Source: CAYSRJ01 sp964525675 (GTDB taxonomy: Bacteria; Spirochaetota; B62-G9; DRHN01). Taken from it: DNA of 11,328 nt. The notes under the pieces are model-generated. The model was not told where the DNA came from and made no database searches. It was given only the letters and a program-made list of their open reading frames with translations. The stretch covers positions 1 to 11,328 of the forward strand of contig CAZGJW010000095.1 in the NCBI GenBank assembly GCA_964525675.1, in the 5' to 3' direction. Shown one piece after another: positions 6,968 through 11,328 of the stretch. Both the position numbers and the translations under genes were made by a program. The first letter of the stretch is position 1; every line of letters begins with the position of its first letter.

Positions 6968-7044
6968 ACGCCTGCTCTCTCACTCCCCAGGACTGTTCAG
7001 CGGGTCTGCCCTTTGGGAACTGCTGTAATCAGAGTATAATGATA

Positions 7045-8109
7045 CTAGAAGGAATCAGGATTGACAAACACCTTGAGGCCTTTTTTATCCTCAGCCGTTT
7101 TCAGAGCTTCCGGAAAGTGAGAAAGGTCGAATCGAAAGCTGATGTACTCTTTGGCTCTTATTCTGCCGGAAGAGATCATATCAAGAGCAATCTCACAATG
7201 ACGGTTTGATCCGCCGTGTGTACCGGTGACACTGGACTCCTTGTAGTGAATAAGATTGGAATCGAACTGTATGAACGGACTTGCCGCACCCTCTTTGCCC
7301 GTCTTCGGCAAACCGCCGAAGTAATTGACGTTCCCCCTTTTCGCCACCATTCTTACTGCCGCTTCCTGGGCTTCTCTTGAAGCACAGGCAACAATCACCG
7401 CATCAGCGCCCCTACCTCCCGTTTCAGCAAGGATTCTTTCGACCGGATCTTCCAGAGAGGAGTTCACATATATGTCGGCGCCGGTAAATCCGGCATTTTC
7501 CAGCCTCTGAGGGGAACGCTGAACAAGAACAATTTTCGAGGCTCCGACTGCCCTGCATACCTCAACATTAAGGCAGCCGGCAGGGCCCGCTCCGATAACC
7601 GCAACCGTGTCGCCCGGCTCCACACCGGAAAGTTCAGCCGCATTCACCGCGCATGAAGCCGGATCGATGAGTGCAGCCTCTTCAAAGGTAACGTTTTCCG
7701 GGATATGAAAAACACAGCCCTGCTCTACAGCCCGAGCGGGGATCGTCACTAAACAGGCAAATCCGCCGTTTCTGTGCACCCCGGTAATATATAAATTATC
7801 ACATGCTGTCTGAAGACCACGCCTGCAGTAGTAACATACGCCGCATGGTATATTGGGATTGACCGTCACCCGATTTCCAACCGCATACCCAGCTTCAGCC
7901 GCGCCGGATTGAACGATTGTGCCTGCCAGCTCATGCCCGGGAATAAGCGGCAGCCGGACAGCTGCATACCCGTGCCTGTACATTTTTACATCAGTCCCAC
8001 AGATTGCGCATGTAGCAACCTCGATGAGGAGGCCACCTTCCGGCATCCTGGGCTCGGGGACGTCCTTCACCTCAACCTTCTGTATATCGGTCAAAACCGC
8101 GGCCTGCAT
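7045..8109 (-). CDS. Zinc-dependent medium-chain dehydrogenase (sorbitol/threonine dehydrogenase-like)
   Basis: A 354-residue medium-chain dehydrogenase that oxidises a secondary alcohol with a nicotinamide cofactor. The catalytic zinc ligands are Cys37 (CAICGTD), His59 and Glu60 (PGHELAG). The structural zinc site has all four cysteines, 89, 92, 95 and 103. The Rossmann motif GAGPAG lies at 173-178. At the end of the second strand, where NAD enzymes have Asp, this protein has Gln197 followed by Arg-Ser (IVLVQRS), which may shift preference toward NADP. The start at 8109 has GGGAGG six bases upstream. It is related to the sorbitol/iditol and threonine dehydrogenase group; the substrate is probably a polyol or an onset sugar of the pathway. 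About 86 bp separate it from the upstream dehydrogenase gene. Confidence 0.9.
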   Translation of the reverse strand: MQAAVLTDIQKVEVKDVPEPRMPEGGLLIEVATCAICGTDVKMYRHGYAAVRLPLIPGHELAGTIVQSGAAEAGYAVGNRVTVNPNIPCGVCYYCRRGLQTACDNLYITGVHRNGGFACLVTIPARAVEQGCVFHIPENVTFEEAALIDPASCAVNAAELSGVEPGDTVAVIGAGPAGCLNVEVCRAVGASKIVLVQRSPQRLENAGFTGADIYVNSSLEDPVERILAETGGRGADAVIVACASREAQEAAVRMVAKRGNVNYFGGLPKTGKEGAASPFIQFDSNLIHYKESSVTGTHGGSNRHCEIALDMISSGRIRAKEYISFRFDLSHFPEALKTAEDKKGLKVFVNPDSF

Positions 8110-8145
8110 TCTTTACCTCCCTGTTGATCTCTCCTGCATAGACAT

Positions 8146-8177
8146 AGTCCTTCAGGGGCTAAGTCCTGCAGGGACAT
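8146..8177. repeat. Tandem 16-bp palindromic repeats between the two dehydrogenase genes
   Basis: Two adjacent 16-bp units, 8146-8161 (AGTCCTTCAGGGGCTA) and 8162-8177 (AGTCCTGCAGGGACAT), each form a small hairpin with a central TTCA or TGCA. They start 19 bp past the stop of the galactitol-dehydrogenase-like gene. Their core resembles the CCCTTACGGG/CCCTTCAGGG core of the repeats at 9244-9325 at the other end of that gene. They may shape the mRNA between the two genes. Confidence 0.5.
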
Positions 8178-8195
8178 TGCCGAAGAATTGCTCTA

Positions 8196-9356
8196 TCATG
8201 GAGAGAAGATGATCTTATTATACACCATCTCTTTTTTATACATCTTCCTGAATGTATTGAAAATATCCGCAAGCGGCAGCCTGTGAGAAATAAGCGGCTT
8301 CATTCTGAGTTTCCCGGAAGAGATATACCCCAGCACCGTTTTCCACTCGTTGTCATGGGGCGAGAAATTCGAGTTGACTGCGCCGTAGACGTTCAGCTCC
8401 CGTCGAAATATTTTGGTGAATATTTCATCAGGCAGCAACACATCGGTATACGCCCTGCCGATGTGAACAATCCTCCCCCGTTTTCTGGCCGCAAGCAGTG
8501 TCTGGCGGTGGGTTTCTACTGAGCCCGCCGTTTCGATGAGCAGGTCTGCTCCCATGCCCCCTGTCTCATCCATTATTCTCTCAACCACACCGTTTTCCCG
8601 TGCATTGATAACCACATCGACACCGAGCTCCTTCATAACACGTAGCTTGTCATAGACGATATCGGTCGCGATTACCTTCCGGGCACCCATTATCCCCGCC
8701 CACTGGCAGGCGAGCATTCCGATCGGCCCTGCTCCCAGCACCGCGATGGTTTCTCCTGTTCTAATTCCTCCCGCCCTTCGAATAGCGTGGAGGGCGACTG
8801 CAGCCGGATCGGTCATGGCTCCTTCTTCAAAATCTACGTTATCCGGAAGCTTCACCACATTTGCCGCCGGAATCTTCATATACTCTGCAAAGGCTCCGTC
8901 CGACCTCGAACCGACATAGTCGTAGTCCTCGCAGAGGTTGTACTGGCCCTGCAGACACCACTCGCACTTCATGCATGGAATAAGGGGTGCTGCAGTCACC
9001 CTGTCACCAACACTGTATTCCTGGACATCTCTTCCTATTTCTTCGATTTCCCCTGAAAATTCGTGCCCTGGAATGCAGGGAAAATAGTAGGTTCCGTCAA
9101 CCATAATCCGGTGAAGATCCGATCCGCAGTTTCCGGCGGCTCTTATCCGGAGGAGAACATCTCTGTCTCCGATTTTCGGTATGTTCCATTTCTCATACCG
9201 CAGATCTCCCGGGGCATGCAGGATCGCTGCCATCATTTTGCGTGTGCCCTTACGGGTATTCATGCCCTTACGGGTATTCATGCCCTTCAGGGTACCAGTA
9301 CCCTTACGGGTACCTGTGCCCGAAGAAGGATCGCCTGCACCTGTAGTGTCATTCAT
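8196..9356 (-). CDS. Zinc-dependent polyol (phosphate) dehydrogenase, galactitol-1-phosphate dehydrogenase-like, with a repeat-derived N-terminal tail
   Basis: A 386-residue medium-chain zinc dehydrogenase. After a tail of about 40 residues the normal fold begins at MMAAILHAPGDLRYEKW. Catalytic zinc ligands are Cys77 (GNCGSDL), His98 and Glu99 (IPGHEFSG). The structural zinc cysteines are 128, 131, 134 and 142. GAGPIG lies at 208-213 and Asp232 at the end of strand two, indicating NAD. HEFSG, DYVGSRSDGAFAEY and EIFTKIFRRELNVYGA closely recall galactitol-1-phosphate 5-dehydrogenase, so the substrate may be a polyol or its phosphate. The tail is low-complexity (repeated TRKGMN) and is encoded by 18-bp DNA repeats. 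The first ATG is supported by AAGGGGAGGT five bases upstream; an internal start at residue 41 or 42 cannot be excluded. The gene begins 15 bp after the RLP stop. Confidence 0.88.
   Translation of the reverse strand: MNDTTGAGDPSSGTGTRKGTGTLKGMNTRKGMNTRKGTRKMMAAILHAPGDLRYEKWNIPKIGDRDVLLRIRAAGNCGSDLHRIMVDGTYYFPCIPGHEFSGEIEEIGRDVQEYSVGDRVTAAPLIPCMKCEWCLQGQYNLCEDYDYVGSRSDGAFAEYMKIPAANVVKLPDNVDFEEGAMTDPAAVALHAIRRAGGIRTGETIAVLGAGPIGMLACQWAGIMGARKVIATDIVYDKLRVMKELGVDVVINARENGVVERIMDETGGMGADLLIETAGSVETHRQTLLAARKRGRIVHIGRAYTDVLLPDEIFTKIFRRELNVYGAVNSNFSPHDNEWKTVLGYISSGKLRMKPLISHRLPLADIFNTFRKMYKKEMVYNKIIFSP
9244..9325. repeat. Four 18-bp tandem repeats inside the dehydrogenase 5' end
   Basis: Units at 9244-9261, 9262-9279, 9280-9297 and 9298-9315, with a partial fifth to 9325. 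Each holds a small palindrome, CCC-TTAC-GGG or CCC-TTCA-GGG. Units one and two differ at a single base; the others have diverged. Because 18 is a multiple of three, they add six codons each in frame (reading variants of TRKGMN). Each of the first units also places AAGGGC directly before an in-frame ATG on the coding strand. Confidence 0.85.
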
Positions 9357-9371
9357 TGATACCTCCCCTTT

Positions 9372-10532
9372 TTAAGGCGCAGCCAGTTTCTCTTTCAAAG
9401 ACTGTAGTTTATTCCCCGCGCTCTCAGCATCTCTGTAGATGTCTATATGTTCCATGAAAAGTGTGTCGTCTCCGTAAAAATCGTAGTAGTCGGCCATATT
9501 CTCGAGACTGATCCCCGTAACAACGGGCCATGCCCGCCTGTGAATGAATTTTTTTCTGAGAATCTCGACATATGCGGCGGTTTTTCTCCGGGAAGCCTCC
9601 GACTTCCCCCAAATACCGCCGACATGAGAAAAATCCGCGCCGAGCATCCTGAACAGTTTTGTGAATACGTCATATCCGATGCTGAAGTTCGGGCCTGAGC
9701 AGAAAAGGCCATACCCGACCCTGTGCGCGTAGATAGGCAGATCGAAGTTTCTCCTCAGATAATCCATAGCAGACATCCCTGTACAGAAGGGGTCGATCAT
9801 CAGTCCGCCTGCCCCTGCCGTTACGGCAATTTCCGCGGCTTTGCCCAGAACCGAAAAGTCCGAGGTTACGTTTGCCGCGTACAGTACATTCCTCCCGGAT
9901 TTCTGCCTGTACTCGTCCAGCACTTTTATAATAGACTGCACGCGCTCTTTCAGGGGGCAAAGAGAGGGATTTACACATATCTCGTCATCCTTGATAAAGT
10001 TAAACCCCGCTTCGGCCAGAATGGCGATGGTTTGAGCTGATCTCTCCGGATCAAGGCCGAGGTTCGGTTTGAGGATCGACCCGAATATAGGTCCTTTTTC
10101 AACCCCCACCAGGTCCCGTACCCCTTCAATACCAAATCCCGGTCCCCTGTAGTACTTTTGAAAGGAATCAGGAAGATCGAGGTCTATAAGAGCAGCGCTC
10201 TTTATAAAATGAAAGTTGAAAACCTCCCCGGCGACCATGGGCCAGAGATTGGTTATACCGCCGAGTTTCACATCTAGATTTTCAGCTGGAAAGGCAAACT
10301 TCACCGAATAGGTATCCCCATCGATCTGCGCGAGGGAACGCACCTCTCCCATCACCGATTCATCCACAAAGGGCAGCGTATCCTGAACCCGGTCCATCTG
10401 CACACCGTCCCTTTTCGAATAGTACTGAATCCCACTCGTCATTTCGGCGAGCAGGAGCTCAACCGACCTTTCGACTGATTCCAGTTGAAACGCCAGATGG
10501 TATGTAACGATGAATTCTTCACGTTTCTTCAT
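9372..10532 (-). CDS. RuBisCO-like protein (form IV RuBisCO superfamily)
   Basis: A 386-residue RuBisCO large-subunit homologue. Conserved positions, in spinach numbering, are Lys175 (here Lys155, GSILKPNLGL), the carbamylation/metal triad Lys201-Asp203-Glu204 (Lys181-Asp183-Glu184, IKDDE), His294-Arg295 (His270-Arg271, YAHRVGYG), His327 (His303, SHVGG) and loop-6 Lys334 (Lys310, GIWGK). Substituted positions are Lys177 to Asn157, Asn123 to Glu103 and Ser379 to Val338, so CO2 fixation is not expected. RLPs enolise or decarboxylate related substrates, for example in methionine salvage or D-apionate breakdown (3-oxo-isoapionate 4-phosphate). Sugar-dehydrogenase and isomerase neighbours favour the second kind of role. 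The start was placed at ATG 10532; the ATG at 10547 has AAGAGG touching it, too close. The chosen start overlaps a leader-ORF stop. Confidence 0.85.
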   Translation of the reverse strand: MKKREEFIVTYHLAFQLESVERSVELLLAEMTSGIQYYSKRDGVQMDRVQDTLPFVDESVMGEVRSLAQIDGDTYSVKFAFPAENLDVKLGGITNLWPMVAGEVFNFHFIKSAALIDLDLPDSFQKYYRGPGFGIEGVRDLVGVEKGPIFGSILKPNLGLDPERSAQTIAILAEAGFNFIKDDEICVNPSLCPLKERVQSIIKVLDEYRQKSGRNVLYAANVTSDFSVLGKAAEIAVTAGAGGLMIDPFCTGMSAMDYLRRNFDLPIYAHRVGYGLFCSGPNFSIGYDVFTKLFRMLGADFSHVGGIWGKSEASRRKTAAYVEILRKKFIHRRAWPVVTGISLENMADYYDFYGDDTLFMEHIDIYRDAESAGNKLQSLKEKLAAP

Positions 10533-10567
10533 AAGCAGTACCCCCATCCTCTTTTAAGAATATCCAT
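10529..10567 (-). CDS. Possible 12-codon leader ORF coupled to the RLP start
   Basis: An ATG at 10567 has a near-ideal GGAGGT site six bases upstream and encodes MDILKRGWGYCL. Its stop TGA overlaps the RLP start as ATGA, the usual arrangement for translational coupling. The RLP start itself has only GGGGGT upstream, so reinitiation could be important. The frame stays open further upstream, to a TAG beyond 10642, giving up to 37 residues from ATG 10642, but the best ribosome site belongs to the short form. It may be a true leader, the 3' remnant of a deleted upstream gene, or chance. Confidence 0.35.
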   Translation of the reverse strand: MDILKRGWGYCL

Positions 10568-10696
10568 AGAATTACCTCCACTGAGCTCTCCTCCGCCGGA
10601 TTCGTAAAAAGAATGCCTCATTTTCCCGTTGCTTATACACATATTTGAAAACAGCCTCTCGAAATACGATAGCTACTTTCTATCTTTGTAAAATTT

Positions 10697-10879
10697 TTAA
10701 AGGAATAACGCAAGAGCCATTACATCATATCCTTTCTGCGCATTGAGTTCAAGCACGTTTATTCCTTTTACGGGAAATCCGAGCTCCCCGACCGAGAGGG
10801 GGAAGAGCTTCATTATCTCCGATTTTTTCGTATCCACACCGATGAAGTAAAAAGTCGGATTTTCAAGTTTTTGAAGCAT
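10697..10879 (-). pseudogene. Truncated shikimate-dehydrogenase-like (AroE-like) N-terminal fragment
   Basis: A 60-codon frame with a good ribosome site (GAGGTGAG just before ATG 10879). Residues 6-40 (NPTFYFIGVDTKKSEIMKLF, then FPVKGINVLEL) recall the N-terminus of an AroE-like family found in sugar-catabolic clusters, which begins PTFYFIGVTTGxSSIMKVFP and continues into GIDxPL. Full-length relatives are roughly 300 residues and have a Rossmann domain; here a TAA at 10697 ends the frame after about 60 codons. I find no continuation in the other two frames downstream. It sits between the phosphotriesterase-like gene (62 bp upstream) and the RLP. The family match is from memory, and a genuine small protein is an alternative. 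Confidence 0.5.
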
Positions 10880-10941
10880 AACTCACCTCGTGTATTTATC
10901 CTGATACAGCTGAAAACCCGCTGTCAGAATCAACCGGTACG

Positions 10942-11328
10942 TCAACGAAACGACAGTGCTCTCTGCGGATTTTCGACCACAAATTTTTGAATATCTTCTT
11001 CAGATATCCCGTATTCTTTCAATTCCGGGATAAATCTGCGCCGTATATACTCGAGCCCAAAACTGCCGCCGTAGGAAAGCATGCGGTCTCTCGTTGTATC
11101 CATTCCAAGAAGAATTCGCCCGGCAAAACCTTCTTCAACCATTCGCCCGATCAGTTCAACTTCCTCGCTGTCGGAGTGATACTTTAACCGTGTAATGGTA
11201 TCATACTCAAGAAACACTCCCATACGGGCAAGCTCGATGTTTTTATCGAAATCGATCACCCTGTCCATGTGGCTGATGATAATACATTCTGCCGGAACAC
11301 CGCCTGCAATCAGATATTCAGCCTGTTC
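10942..11328 (-). CDS. Phosphotriesterase-family metal hydrolase, probable lactonase (C-terminal part)
   Basis: The 3' 129 codons (128 residues plus stop) of an amidohydrolase-superfamily protein of the phosphotriesterase branch; the frame remains open to the window edge, so the start is outside. SHMDR carries the His that binds the binuclear metal centre, and RILLGMDTTRD carries the conserved metal-binding Asp. The tail matches the family closely: SYGGSFGLEYIRRRFIPEL, then GISEEDIQKFVVENPQRALSF. Phosphotriesterase-like proteins in sugar operons hydrolyse lactones or phosphorylated sugar lactones, and that is the likely role upstream of an RLP and two dehydrogenases. It is the first visible gene of the operon. 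The methionine at 11268 is internal, not a start. Confidence 0.85.
   Translation of the reverse strand, partial: EQAEYLIAGGVPAECIIISHMDRVIDFDKNIELARMGVFLEYDTITRLKYHSDSEEVELIGRMVEEGFAGRILLGMDTTRDRMLSYGGSFGLEYIRRRFIPELKEYGISEEDIQKFVVENPQRALSFR

Noticed and set aside
7033..7046. Small AGTAT/ATACT inverted repeat after the first dehydrogenase gene as a terminator
   Set aside because: The stem is five A/T-rich pairs with no T-run and is expected by chance.
7909..8212. Plus-strand open frames over the start of the first dehydrogenase gene
   Set aside because: They are antisense to a complete zinc dehydrogenase with a strong ribosome site and show no recognisable domain.
9447..9978. Several overlapping open frames on both strands inside the RLP gene
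   Set aside because: They lie wholly within the conserved RLP frame, have low-complexity or Cys/Arg-skewed composition, and lack ribosome sites.
9372..10547. A genuine RuBisCO capable of CO2 fixation
   Set aside because: Lys177, Asn123 and Ser379 equivalents are substituted, there is no small subunit or phosphoribulokinase, and all neighbours are catabolic.
10906..10924. ACAGC/GCTGT hairpin between the phosphotriesterase-like gene and the AroE fragment
   Set aside because: Only five base pairs and no T-run, so neither terminator nor regulatory function is supported.

Overview
This is a bacterial window that reads as a carbohydrate, polyol or sugar-acid catabolic locus. Every gene has a normal bacterial start, several with strong GGAGG-type ribosome binding sites. 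The catabolic genes look roughly balanced in GC, while the gap at 1540-2409 is extremely AT-rich. The phylum cannot be fixed from the sequence. The gene content and strong Shine-Dalgarno sites would suit a spirochaete or a clostridia-like anaerobe, but this is only a guess.

Right part (4443-11328, all on the minus strand, so transcription runs right to left): a phosphotriesterase-family hydrolase/lactonase cut by the window edge, a truncated AroE-like fragment, a RuBisCO-like protein (RLP), a galactitol-1-phosphate-dehydrogenase-like zinc dehydrogenase, a second zinc dehydrogenase, a histidine phosphatase, a TIM-barrel sugar isomerase/epimerase and a broken MFS transporter. Short gaps and overlaps make this look like one operon whose promoter lies beyond the right edge. 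A reasonable inferred scheme is oxidation of a polyol or sugar (or their phosphates) by the two dehydrogenases, lactone opening by the phosphotriesterase-like enzyme, then isomerisation and RLP-catalysed chemistry on a keto-acid or keto-sugar phosphate. The substrate cannot be named from the sequence.

Left part (1-4442): a sulfatase/phosphodiesterase-fold hydrolase (minus) that has threonine instead of the formylglycine cysteine, a GntR/HutC-type regulator (plus) diverging from it across 870 bp of AT-rich DNA, and a LysR regulator (minus) convergent with the GntR gene. The AT-rich gap holds three GTNTANAC sites, the pattern known for HutC-subfamily GntR proteins. One abuts a TTGACA promoter element, so autoregulation and control of the hydrolase are plausible.

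The most unusual things are: (i) a diverged ~155-bp element present twice in the same orientation (1751-1905 and 4226-4381), built from two directly abutting hairpin domains and bracketing the two regulator genes; (ii) the RLP operon, with substituted RuBisCO active-site positions; (iii) two decayed genes (MFS with TM6-8 apparently deleted at a microhomology, and AroE cut after about 60 codons); (iv) short palindromic repeats at both ends of one dehydrogenase gene, which give it a Lys/Arg/Thr/Gly-rich N-terminal tail; and (v) a 12-codon leader ORF whose stop overlaps the RLP start.
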